Position numbers and translations under genes: made by a program
Assembly (NCBI GenBank): GCA_964355115.1
Contig: CAYHCQ010000017.1
Location: forward strand, 1-30,822
DNA from: JANXZO01 sp964355115
GTDB taxonomy: Bacteria; Bacteroidota; Bacteroidia; Bacteroidales; FEN-979
Length of the DNA: 30,822 nucleotides
Reading direction: 5' to 3'
Notes under the pieces: model-generated
Told to the model about the DNA's origin: nothing
What the model saw: only the letters and a program-made list of their open reading frames with translations
Databases searched by the model: none
In this document: positions 1 through 7,317 of the stretch, one piece after another
How the letters are laid out: every line of letters begins with the position of its first letter
Numbering within the stretch: position 1 is the stretch's first letter

Positions 1-801
1 GATCAGACGGCAATAACAGTGTTTCCCTGAGTTTACAATCCCGTTAATTACATACAGCATCACGCCGGCTGTATGCCCCACGACCGCAAGCTGCCCGTAA
101 AGTTCCTGGCGGGATGGCTGGTTGCGCGCCAGTTCCACCCGGGCGAAGTTCGTTCCTCCAAAAGCTGCCAATTCCACAGCTTCCAACGGCAGTTGCATCA
201 GCCGGGTAAGACTTCCGGGACCCATGCCCTGACCAACCTCCTTGACAATCACCTTCATCCCGGAAACCGAAAGAAATTTTTCTATGGTTTCAACAGGTGG
301 GTGCTTAAGGACGTCGCCTTCGGTCTGAAGCCACTCCTGAACCGGATTCACATGAATGATCAGCCCGTCGGCACGAAGCCTTCCGATAAGGTCAGTCAGG
401 CGATTCAGGCTATTCTCTTCCAGCATGTCCTCCAATTGAACGATACCTATGTTTGCATATAATGGAAGGTCATCCCCGATTACATCGCGCATATCGAAAT
501 CGGGAAAACAGGATTCATTCTCAAGAAGAACTCTGCAGGAGCCCAGTCCCATTCCCATCCCGAATTCATTGCATGCACGGGCCAGGTTTGTGTTGATGGT
601 TCGGGCGAGTGCGGTGCCTCCTGTCATACTGGATACCCAGATGGGAAGCCGGAGTGTTCGTCCCAGAAAGGAGAATGGAGCGATCTCCCCCCGGGTGTGC
701 GACCCAAGCAGCGGCTCATAGTCAAAGCGGGGGTCGGCCTGGGCCTCCTTTGCCTGCGATGAAAAAGCCAGCGCTATGTGGTCATTTTTCCGCTCCTCCA
801 T
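1..801 (-). CDS. fni: Type 2 isopentenyl-diphosphate delta-isomerase (partial, 3' end off window)
   Basis: This is the N-terminal 267 residues of the FMN-dependent enzyme that interconverts isopentenyl and dimethylallyl diphosphate in isoprenoid synthesis. I translated it directly from the reverse strand. The frame is open to base 1, so the last 60-80 residues of the roughly 330-350 usual for the family are missing. Family motifs are visible: RKNDHI at residues 4-9, SSMTGGT near residue 60, a segment ending in EWLQTEGD near residue 165, VKEVGQG near 200 and AFGGTNFARVE near 230, which match the FMN and substrate-binding segments of Fni/IDI-2. The ATG at 801 is preceded in frame by a nearby stop (TAG), so this start is well supported. 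It is divergent from the peptidase gene at 978. A polyprenyl synthase further along (27588) would use its product. Confidence 0.93.
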   Translation of the reverse strand, partial: MEERKNDHIALAFSSQAKEAQADPRFDYEPLLGSHTRGEIAPFSFLGRTLRLPIWVSSMTGGTALARTINTNLARACNEFGMGMGLGSCRVLLENESCFPDFDMRDVIGDDLPLYANIGIVQLEDMLEENSLNRLTDLIGRLRADGLIIHVNPVQEWLQTEGDVLKHPPVETIEKFLSVSGMKVIVKEVGQGMGPGSLTRLMQLPLEAVELAAFGGTNFARVELARNQPSRQELYGQLAVVGHTAGVMLYVINGIVNSGKHCYCRLI

Positions 802-843
802 ATATGTTCCGGCTATTTGGTTTTTTCGTGATATTTCAGAGCA

Positions 844-875
844 CAAAAATAACTATTTTGCGATAGCTGTCTCAA
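844..875 (-). promoter_or_regulatory. Predicted Bacteroidota promoter of fni
   Basis: On the reverse strand, TATTTTTG (844-851) fits the Bacteroidota -7 consensus TAnnTTTG. A TTG (873-875) lies 21 nt upstream, as expected for the -33 element. The predicted leader to the ATG at 801 is about 35-40 nt. The rest of the 176-nt divergent region up to 977 is AT-rich. I see no equally good promoter for the forward gene at 978. Confidence 0.5.
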
Positions 876-977
876 TTTGCTTCTGAATGTAATAAATACT
901 ATTTTCGTAAAAGAATTTGTTGGGGTAATAATGGGTTTAATGAAATTATTCACAAATCACAGTAAAACCTGAAAACC

Positions 978-3620
978 ATGAGACACACAGTTGCTATTAT
1001 AATAATGTTATTCGCATTTACGGGGATAACCATTGCCAAACATGTCGAAGAAAAGAGCGCAAGGATCGCAGGCCGGCAGTTCCTGGTATCGCAAAGCGGG
1101 TCGGCCCTGATGAAAAACACCCCGGAACTTGAACTGGTATATACAGCCTCGGCGCCTTCCGCCGACAACTCAGGCCAGGTTCAGAACTATACCTGTTTTT
1201 ACGTATTTAATGTTAGTCGTGCCGGAGGGTTTGTCATTGTGTCGGCCGATGACCAGGTAAGACCGGTGCTTGCATGGTCTGATCAGAAAACCTTTGGCCC
1301 CGGGTCGATCCCGTCGCATGTGGCTGCCTGGTTGCAGGAGTACTCCGAGCAGATTGCCTATGTTATCGGGCATGATGTGCCGGCAACGGCGGATATCAGC
1401 GCTAACTGGGAAACATTGCTCAAACCGGGCAATTTCGGCGGAACACTCAAAAGCGGCAAAACCGTATCCCCCTTACTTCAAACCACCTGGGATCAATCTC
1501 CCCATTACAATGCACTCTGTCCGTACGACAGTCAGTACGGGGAACTTACGGTATCCGGCTGTGTTGCCACAGGAATGGCACAGATCATGAAATACTGGAA
1601 TTTTCCGCTGAGCGGTTCCGGGTTTCACTCGTACAACCACAATAGTTACGGAACGCTCTCTGCCGACTTTGCGGCAACGACCTACGCATGGTCGTCAATG
1701 CCGAACAGTGTCACCTCTTCAAACAGTGCCGTGGCTACGCTTATGTATCACTGCGGAGTTGGTGTCGATATGAACTATGGCGTAGGGTCGCAGGGAGGCA
1801 GTGGCGCTTATGTGATCTCGTCAAAAAGCCCCGTCACCAACTGTGCCGAGTATGCCATGAAGACATATTTCGGCTATCCCACCAATATGCAGGGGGTGGT
1901 TCGTGAAAATTACAGCGATGCGCAATGGATTGGATTGCTGAAGACCGAACTTGACGCCAGTCGCCCGATCCTCTATGCAGGTTTTGGAAGCGGGGGCGGA
2001 CATTGTTTCGATTGCGACGGTTATGACGGGAATGACTTTTTCCATTTTAACTGGGGATGGTCGGGAAGTTATGACGGCTATTTCTCCATCAATGCCATGA
2101 ACCCCGGAGGAGTAGGCACCGGCGGCGGTACCGGTGGTTTCAACAGCGGTCACCAGGCGCTAATCGGCATCCAGTCGGCAGGTGGCGGTGGCGGTGGCGG
2201 AGGCGGAGGGGGCGGAACCACCTACGACATGAAGTTATACGACTACGTAACACCTTCATCCGGTACCATTAATTACGGTTCAGCTTTCACGGTTCATACG
2301 GATGTTGTAAATGCGGGCACCAATACGTTCCAGGGCGACTACTGTGCTGCCCTTTTCGACAACACCAATGCATTTGTCGATTACGTCGGGATCGTTTCCG
2401 GCCAGGAGTTGCCGGGCGGTTACCATTATAATGACGGGTTGACATTCTCCAATGCGGGTTCATTCACAATCTTACCGGGCACCTACTATATCGGGATCTA
2501 TTACCGCCCCACCGGTGGAAACTGGTACCAGGTCGATAACAGCGGAAGCTATACAAACTGGGTGCAGATCAATGTCATCAACCCCAATACCATTGAGCTT
2601 TATGAGGCGATGACGGTAACTCCCGGCACGATCTTAACGCAAGGGGGGGCTGTTTCTGTTCACCTCGATGTTGCCAACTACGGATCCTCAGCCTTCAACG
2701 GCACCCTGGATGTTTCACTTTACAACCTTGATGGCTCTTTTGTTGAAACCATACAGGAGATGACAGGGATGAACCTGCCTGCCGGCACCCATTATACGAA
2801 CGGACTTACTTTTGAAACCGGCAGCCTGAATGTTGAACCCGGCACCTATTTGCTCGCAGCCCAGCACAAACCCGATGGCAGCGGCTGGGAACTTACGGGA
2901 TCAACCTCCTACCAGAACCCTATCCGGGTAACGGTGCAGGAGGAACAGCCTTTAGCCGACCCCTATGAACCCAATAATATAGTTTCAGAGGCATACACCC
3001 TGCCTGTAAATTTCAGCGGAAATGAGGCCTTTGTTTCAACGGATGGCTCCAATTGCCACACAGGGGTTGACTATGACCTTTATAAAATTGATCTGCCTGC
3101 GGGTTATTCCTACAGTGTGGGGGCCAAATTGTTCGATGCAGGTTTCGGGAACAACGGGCAAACCTATTCTCTGGATGCCATCTTCGTCTACTCGACCGAT
3201 GGTGAGACTGGATCCGAGGTATTCGACGATATGATCCAGGACAACATTCAGATGGCCAACGGCGGACCGCTCTGGTTCCAGGTTTCGCCCAAATACACTG
3301 GCCAGACTGGCACCTATCTCTTTTCCATCAATATCGGGAAGTACCCGTTAGGGACCAATCCTGCTCCTGAGGCTGAGGGCATCAGGGTATTTCCCAACCC
3401 GGCAAGTGATCAGCTGTGGGTTGACCTGAGTGAAAACGGCAGCACGGCAACCCGGTTTCAGCTGGTGAATGTGCATGGACAAACCGTTCAGTCGGGGAAT
3501 CTCCTGGAAAAACAGGGCACTTTAAAGCTAGATGTTAGCACTCTGCCCGATGGCCTGTATCTGCTGAATCTGACAGTTGACGAGGGGATGATTTCGAAAC
3601 GTGTTGTTGTGAAGAGATAG
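978..3620 (+). CDS. Secreted C10 family (streptopain-like) cysteine peptidase with T9SS sorting domain
   Basis: This 880-residue exported protease belongs to peptidase family C10 (SpeB, PrtT, interpain). In order it shows: a signal peptide (residues 1-20); a Spi-like inhibitory propeptide (about 21-130), with the typical segment ending in FVIVSADDQVRPVLAWS; a mature catalytic domain with nucleophile Cys195 in SGCVATGMAQIM, His342 in GGGHCFDCDGYD and the FHFNWGWSG oxyanion segment (about 355-363); and a run of 12 glycines (402-413). Two tandem Ig-like/CARDB-like repeats follow (about 416-535 and 538-652), then a segment starting DPYEPNN (about 655-790) and a type A T9SS tail beginning IRVFPNPASDQ (about 805-880). 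It is expected on the cell surface or in the medium, degrading protein. The spacing of the catalytic residues resembles streptopain. The gene is monocistronic and convergent with rlmI. Confidence 0.93.
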   Translation: MRHTVAIIIMLFAFTGITIAKHVEEKSARIAGRQFLVSQSGSALMKNTPELELVYTASAPSADNSGQVQNYTCFYVFNVSRAGGFVIVSADDQVRPVLAWSDQKTFGPGSIPSHVAAWLQEYSEQIAYVIGHDVPATADISANWETLLKPGNFGGTLKSGKTVSPLLQTTWDQSPHYNALCPYDSQYGELTVSGCVATGMAQIMKYWNFPLSGSGFHSYNHNSYGTLSADFAATTYAWSSMPNSVTSSNSAVATLMYHCGVGVDMNYGVGSQGGSGAYVISSKSPVTNCAEYAMKTYFGYPTNMQGVVRENYSDAQWIGLLKTELDASRPILYAGFGSGGGHCFDCDGYDGNDFFHFNWGWSGSYDGYFSINAMNPGGVGTGGGTGGFNSGHQALIGIQSAGGGGGGGGGGGGTTYDMKLYDYVTPSSGTINYGSAFTVHTDVVNAGTNTFQGDYCAALFDNTNAFVDYVGIVSGQELPGGYHYNDGLTFSNAGSFTILPGTYYIGIYYRPTGGNWYQVDNSGSYTNWVQINVINPNTIELYEAMTVTPGTILTQGGAVSVHLDVANYGSSAFNGTLDVSLYNLDGSFVETIQEMTGMNLPAGTHYTNGLTFETGSLNVEPGTYLLAAQHKPDGSGWELTGSTSYQNPIRVTVQEEQPLADPYEPNNIVSEAYTLPVNFSGNEAFVSTDGSNCHTGVDYDLYKIDLPAGYSYSVGAKLFDAGFGNNGQTYSLDAIFVYSTDGETGSEVFDDMIQDNIQMANGGPLWFQVSPKYTGQTGTYLFSINIGKYPLGTNPAPEAEGIRVFPNPASDQLWVDLSENGSTATRFQLVNVHGQTVQSGNLLEKQGTLKLDVSTLPDGLYLLNLTVDEGMISKRVVVKR
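2181..2216 (+). repeat. GGN repeat encoding a 12-glycine linker
   Basis: Twelve consecutive glycine codons (GGT, GGC, GGA and GGG mixed) separate the peptidase domain from the first Ig-like repeat. Mixed codon use suggests an old or selected linker rather than a recent slippage tract, although its length could still vary between strains. Confidence 0.85.
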
Positions 3621-3643
3621 ATCTCAGAGGGACAAATTGCTGT

Positions 3644-4852
3644 TTAGCTAACTTCAACAATAAACCCTTTAAGGTATTCCCCTTCCGGATGGTAAATACT
3701 CACGGGGTGGTCGGGGCCCTGCGACAGCCGGTGCAGGATGCGGACACGCCGGCCGGCCTCCAGGGCCGCCGACATGAGTGCCGACTGAAAGACATCCCGC
3801 CCGATTGCCTGAGAACAGGAGAATGAGAACAGTAAACCACCCGGTTTAAGCCGTTTCATTGCCTGGGTATTAATATGGATGTAGGCATGCAGCGCATTGT
3901 TCGTTACGGCATGGGTTTTCGCAAACGCCGGCGGATCGAGGATTACAAGGTCGTATTTTTCATCGGTTTCTGTAAGCCAGCGCTTGGCATCCGCCACAAA
4001 CGACTTGTGATTATCGGCACCGAACCCGTTCAGTTTAACATTCTCTTCGGTCCATTCGATGGCTTGTTTGGAGCTATCGACAGAATGAACCATCGAGGCA
4101 CCTCCCTTCAAGGCATAAACTGAAAAAGCCCCCGAATAGCAAAAGGCATTGAGTACTTTTTTATCCTTTGCGTAGTACTGGGCAAACATACGATTGGTGC
4201 GCTGATCGAGAAAAAAACCTGTTTTTTGTCCGCGCTCCCAGTCTACCCTGAACGGATGGCCGATCTCCGTGATCTCGCCGGTTTGAGGCGTTCCGAAAAG
4301 ATACTGATCGGGGATGGGCGGCGCTTCTCCACGGCCCTCTGCCCCACCCTGAGGTTTCATGGTTTCGCTGCTCTTGTTGTAAACAGCCTTCAGCTTGTCG
4401 CCATAAATCTCCTTCAGGGCATCAACAAACTGCGGTATCAGCCGGTGCATACCCAGCGTATGTGTTTGTATTACAGCCACCCCGTTGTAATAATCGATCA
4501 TTAGTCCGGGCAGTCCGTCGCCTTCGGTAAACACCAGCCGGTAGGCATTGGTGAGTGCATTATCGGTAAGCATCAGTTTTTCACGAAGGTCGTAGGCCTG
4601 AGCGATGCGCGTTTTCCAGTAATTCCCATCGATGGATGATTTGGCAAACTCAAACACCTTGATTGTGATAGAACCCCTGGCGTAGTGGCCCAGTGCCAGA
4701 AATTCATTGCGTGAGGATACAACCTCCACGATATCGCCTTCAGCAGGCGCACCTTCGGCCCGGTCGACGGCGCCGGAAAAGATCCAGGGGTGGTTGCGTC
4801 TGACGGCGGCTTCCTTACCCGGCTTAAGAATGATTCTTGGAAATACTGACAT
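3644..4852 (-). CDS. rlmI: Class I SAM-dependent rRNA (cytosine-C5) methyltransferase, RlmI-like
   Basis: This 402-residue protein of the RlmI/YccW family methylates cytosine C5 in 23S rRNA (C1962 in E. coli). An N-terminal PUA-like domain (about 1-75) carries HPWIFSGAV. The Rossmann methyltransferase domain has motif I (VLNAFCYSGAFSVYAL, about 232-248), motif IV (DLVILDPPAFAKT, about 298-310) and the SCSQ motif near 345 that holds the catalytic cysteine. Residues about 160-180 form a glycine/proline-rich stretch (GGAEGRGEAPPIP) that looks like a local insertion between the middle and catalytic domains. It is convergent with the C10 peptidase, with a 23-nt gap and no clear terminator hairpin. 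A near-consensus box (TACCTTTA) lies about 20 nt upstream of the ATG. The exact rRNA position modified in this organism is inferred from family membership. Confidence 0.88.
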   Translation of the reverse strand: MSVFPRIILKPGKEAAVRRNHPWIFSGAVDRAEGAPAEGDIVEVVSSRNEFLALGHYARGSITIKVFEFAKSSIDGNYWKTRIAQAYDLREKLMLTDNALTNAYRLVFTEGDGLPGLMIDYYNGVAVIQTHTLGMHRLIPQFVDALKEIYGDKLKAVYNKSSETMKPQGGAEGRGEAPPIPDQYLFGTPQTGEITEIGHPFRVDWERGQKTGFFLDQRTNRMFAQYYAKDKKVLNAFCYSGAFSVYALKGGASMVHSVDSSKQAIEWTEENVKLNGFGADNHKSFVADAKRWLTETDEKYDLVILDPPAFAKTHAVTNNALHAYIHINTQAMKRLKPGGLLFSFSCSQAIGRDVFQSALMSAALEAGRRVRILHRLSQGPDHPVSIYHPEGEYLKGFIVEVS

Positions 4853-4916
4853 GGAATAATTTTTGGTAAAGGTACGCTTCCTTGAAATGTTCGGGATAGG
4901 AAAATTTCTTTTTTAA

Positions 4917-4943
4917 TTGATACTAAAATTCTTAGTAATTTTG
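4917..4943 (+). promoter_or_regulatory. Predicted Bacteroidota promoter of the coiled-coil lipoprotein operon
   Basis: TAATTTTG at 4936-4943 fits the -7 consensus exactly. A TTG at 4917-4919 is a possible -33 element, although the 16-nt spacer is shorter than the usual 19-21. The start codon is 23 nt downstream. Confidence 0.45.
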
Positions 4944-4966
4944 CAAAAAATTTAAACTCACCGAAA

Positions 4967-5818
4967 ATGAAAAAGTATTTAGTGCTTTTATTGATCCCCC
5001 TGTTCCTGGCTTGCGGCCGTGAGGCAAAAAAACAGGCTGAAGAATTAAAGTTAAGGAACGACAGCCTGATGGGTCAGACCATGCAGAAAGATGAAGCGAT
5101 CAATGAGTTCATCCGCTCCATCAACGACATCCAGGGCACACTGGACACCATTAAAATGAAAGAGAACATCATTAATCTCAGCACCGATCGTGGCGGTGAG
5201 CTGAAACTCTCAGCCAAGGAGCAGATCAAAAACGACATTCAGACGATCTACAGCCTGATGCAGAAGAACAAAGAGACCGTTGCTGCACTCTCCAAAAAAC
5301 TCAGGAATTCTACTTTGAAGGTTGATGAACTGCAAAAGATGGTAGAACGCCTTAACAAGGACATCGCCAATAAAGCCGCTGAAATTGAAGACCTCCGCAA
5401 TAAACTCTCCAAACTGAACAGCTCATTCGAGATGGCCAACCTGAAAATCGATACCCTTTCGAGGACAGTAAAAACCCAGTCGTCCCAGATCAAGGATCAG
5501 GACCAGACCATTGCTGCACAGGATGAGGCGCTGAACACTGCTTACTATGTTATCGGTTCCAACAAAGAGCTCAAGAAAAACGGCATCATCAAGAGTGGCG
5601 AAATCCTTTCCGATTTCAACAAAGACCTCTTTACCAAGATGGATGTACGCAAAGTGACCGAGATCTCGATCCTGAGCAAAAAAGCCAAGCTGCTTTCCAA
5701 CCATCCTTCCAGCGCATACAAATTCAATGGCGACAAGAAACTGATTCAGTCGCTCCAGATCCTCGACTACAAAGCTTTCTGGGCAAATTCGAAATACCTG
5801 GTTATCGTAGTTGATTAA
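4967..5818 (+). CDS. Coiled-coil lipoprotein (possibly Cbp1-like adhesin family)
   Basis: This 283-residue protein has a lipoprotein signal: a hydrophobic segment followed by the lipobox LFLAC (Cys at residue 16). Residues about 18-190 are rich in heptad-like K/E/L/Q patterns with long predicted coiled coils. The C-terminal 90 residues form a compact domain (YYVIGSNKELKKNGI near 190, then SKKAKLLSNHPSSAYKF and a final FWANSKYLVIVVD). From memory this arrangement resembles Bacteroidales lipoproteins annotated as Cbp1-family collagen-binding adhesins, but I cannot verify that here and binding is not implied. The stop codon is followed immediately by the ATG of the next gene, so the two are probably translationally coupled. 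It likely resides in an outer membrane leaflet. Confidence 0.75.
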   Translation: MKKYLVLLLIPLFLACGREAKKQAEELKLRNDSLMGQTMQKDEAINEFIRSINDIQGTLDTIKMKENIINLSTDRGGELKLSAKEQIKNDIQTIYSLMQKNKETVAALSKKLRNSTLKVDELQKMVERLNKDIANKAAEIEDLRNKLSKLNSSFEMANLKIDTLSRTVKTQSSQIKDQDQTIAAQDEALNTAYYVIGSNKELKKNGIIKSGEILSDFNKDLFTKMDVRKVTEISILSKKAKLLSNHPSSAYKFNGDKKLIQSLQILDYKAFWANSKYLVIVVD

Positions 5819-6838
5819 ATGAACAGTAAAATTTCGGTTTTCTTCGTCCTGGTCCTGCTTTTCCACCTTACCTGCGCAGCCCAGAAAAAAAGCCTGAACC
5901 AGTTCAAGGTTGCCTTTTACAATACGGAGAATCTCTTCGATACCATCGACGATCCGACCAAAAGCGACAATGACTTTCTGCCTTCCTCGAAAGTTGCCTG
6001 GACAACCGAGCGGTACTATCATAAGATCCACAACATCGCCAGGGTTCTGGTAGCCATCGACAGCACAAATCTGCCTGCGGTTATCGGCCTGGCCGAAGTG
6101 GAGAATATGACAGTACTGGCCGACCTTATCGCGCAAACCCGCTTGCGCAGCGGGAATTACCAGGCGATCCTCGAGGAGGGGGCTGATCCCCGGGGTATCG
6201 ATGTCGCCCTGATTTTCAGGAAGGATGTGCTTAATTTGTCAGCCCATAAGGCATTCCCGTCGGCAAAGGCATTTAAAACCCGAAGTATCCTTTACGTTAA
6301 ACTCGCCGATAAAAAGAACAACAGCTACCATTTTTTCGTTAACCATTGGAAATCACGGCAAGGGGGAGCTGAGGAGACTGCTGCTCAACGTGCCGAGAAC
6401 GCGACACTGTTGCGGCACCTAACCGACAGCATCTGTTTAATGGATGCAAAGGCCTGCATTGTTGTGATGGGCGACCTGAATGATGAACCCCGGGACAAAA
6501 GTATTTCGGAAATCCTCGGAGCGCTTGAGCCTTCAGGTAAACCCTTACCCTGCAGCCTGTACAACCTGCTATACGCTCCTTATCTCAAGGGGGAGGGTAC
6601 CCTCTACTACAAAGACTGGGATGTATTCGACCAGATCATCGTCTCGGGCAACCTGCTGATCAGCAAGCGTGGCAAAGGACCCTGTATCGTAGCCCCTTAC
6701 GCGTATATCTTCAAACAGGATTGGATGTTATATGCTAACAAGAGCGGTGTAAAGATTCCCAACCGGACAGCAGGAAGCAAGGAGTATTTCGGCGGCTTCA
6801 GCGACCACCTGCCGGTTTACACCACAATCAGGTACTAG
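5819..6838 (+). CDS. Secreted endonuclease/exonuclease/phosphatase (EEP) family protein
   Basis: This 339-residue protein has an N-terminal signal peptide (about 1-20) and the DNase I-like EEP fold. Active-site residues are visible in order: Asn35 and Asn38 in YNTENLF, Glu93 in GLAEVEN (metal ligand), Asp128 in RGIDVAL, Asn175/His176 in NHWKSR, Asp219/Asn221 in MGDLNDEP and Asp329/His330 in the C-terminal FSDHLPV. All key residues are present, so an active phosphodiesterase or phosphomonoesterase is expected. The substrate (DNA, RNA, nucleotides or sugar phosphates) cannot be read from the sequence. Being exported, it likely works in the periplasm or at the surface. Its ATG directly abuts the stop of the upstream lipoprotein gene (zero-nt gap). 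Its own stop lies in CTAG, shared with the convergent MORN gene. Confidence 0.88.
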   Translation: MNSKISVFFVLVLLFHLTCAAQKKSLNQFKVAFYNTENLFDTIDDPTKSDNDFLPSSKVAWTTERYYHKIHNIARVLVAIDSTNLPAVIGLAEVENMTVLADLIAQTRLRSGNYQAILEEGADPRGIDVALIFRKDVLNLSAHKAFPSAKAFKTRSILYVKLADKKNNSYHFFVNHWKSRQGGAEETAAQRAENATLLRHLTDSICLMDAKACIVVMGDLNDEPRDKSISEILGALEPSGKPLPCSLYNLLYAPYLKGEGTLYYKDWDVFDQIIVSGNLLISKRGKGPCIVAPYAYIFKQDWMLYANKSGVKIPNRTAGSKEYFGGFSDHLPVYTTIRY

Positions 6839-7293
6839 CGCAGGCGGGGAGGAATATTCTCTTTGGGCGCAGCTGAGTAATCGACCTCTTTGAGCAAACG
6901 CCCCTGTTCATCGAAAAAGCGCCAGATCCCTGTGCGCATATCCTCCTTATAGTTTCCTTCATACTGTACCTTTCCATTGGAGAAATAGGTGGTACGCTTT
7001 CCTTCTGCTTTTCCGTTTTTAAATATCCCGGTGCTCCAGGGAGTTCCGTTTTCGTGCCAGTAGGTCCAGTTTCCATCACGCTGACCCGACATGTAGGTTC
7101 CTTCCATCTGCGGCTTCCCGTTAGGATAGTAGGTTGTCTCTTTGATTAATTCGCGGCTTGCACCCTTACCCTTGTAAATGCAAACCCGTTTCGGCGACCC
7201 GTCGGCATTGGTTTCCTCGATAACTTTATGTTCGGAATTGCAGCCAAAAAAGGCAAAAATAATCAGTACAGTCAGCAGAAATTTTGTTTTCAT
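6835..7293 (-). CDS. MORN-repeat lipoprotein (YwqK-like)
   Basis: This 152-residue protein has a lipoprotein signal (MKTKFLLTVLIIFAFFGC, Cys18) followed by a Ser/Asn-rich linker. From about residue 40 it carries four or five MORN-type repeats of the form NGxxxxxGxYxxGxxxGxWxxY; examples are GKPQMEGTYMSGQRDGNWTYW, GIFKNGKAEGKRTTYF and GNYKEDMRTGIWRFF. Such proteins are common in Bacteroidota. The molecular role is unknown, and the database label of YwqK-like antitoxin should not be taken as function. I chose the ATG at 7293 rather than the TTG three codons upstream because it begins a classic lipoprotein signal. It lies 24 nt after dihydroorotase on the same strand and is likely cotranscribed with it. 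Its stop overlaps the stop of the convergent EEP gene. Confidence 0.82.
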   Translation of the reverse strand: MKTKFLLTVLIIFAFFGCNSEHKVIEETNADGSPKRVCIYKGKGASRELIKETTYYPNGKPQMEGTYMSGQRDGNWTYWHENGTPWSTGIFKNGKAEGKRTTYFSNGKVQYEGNYKEDMRTGIWRFFDEQGRLLKEVDYSAAPKENIPPRLR

Positions 7294-7317
7294 TTTTCGC
7301 AATCAATATTAATCAGT

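Noticed and set aside
73..866. Three small forward-strand open frames at the left end
   Set aside because: The reverse strand encodes IPP isomerase type 2 across the whole interval with continuous family motifs, so the forward frames are shadows.
5423..6136. 237-codon open frame on the reverse strand over the lipoprotein/EEP genes
   Set aside because: It lies antisense to two genes with clear family motifs, spans their junction and has no recognisable domain; it is a shadow frame.
6835..7293. MORN lipoprotein as an antitoxin of a toxin-antitoxin pair
   Set aside because: The YwqK antitoxin label is a database name; the protein is an exported lipoprotein and no toxin-like partner is adjacent.
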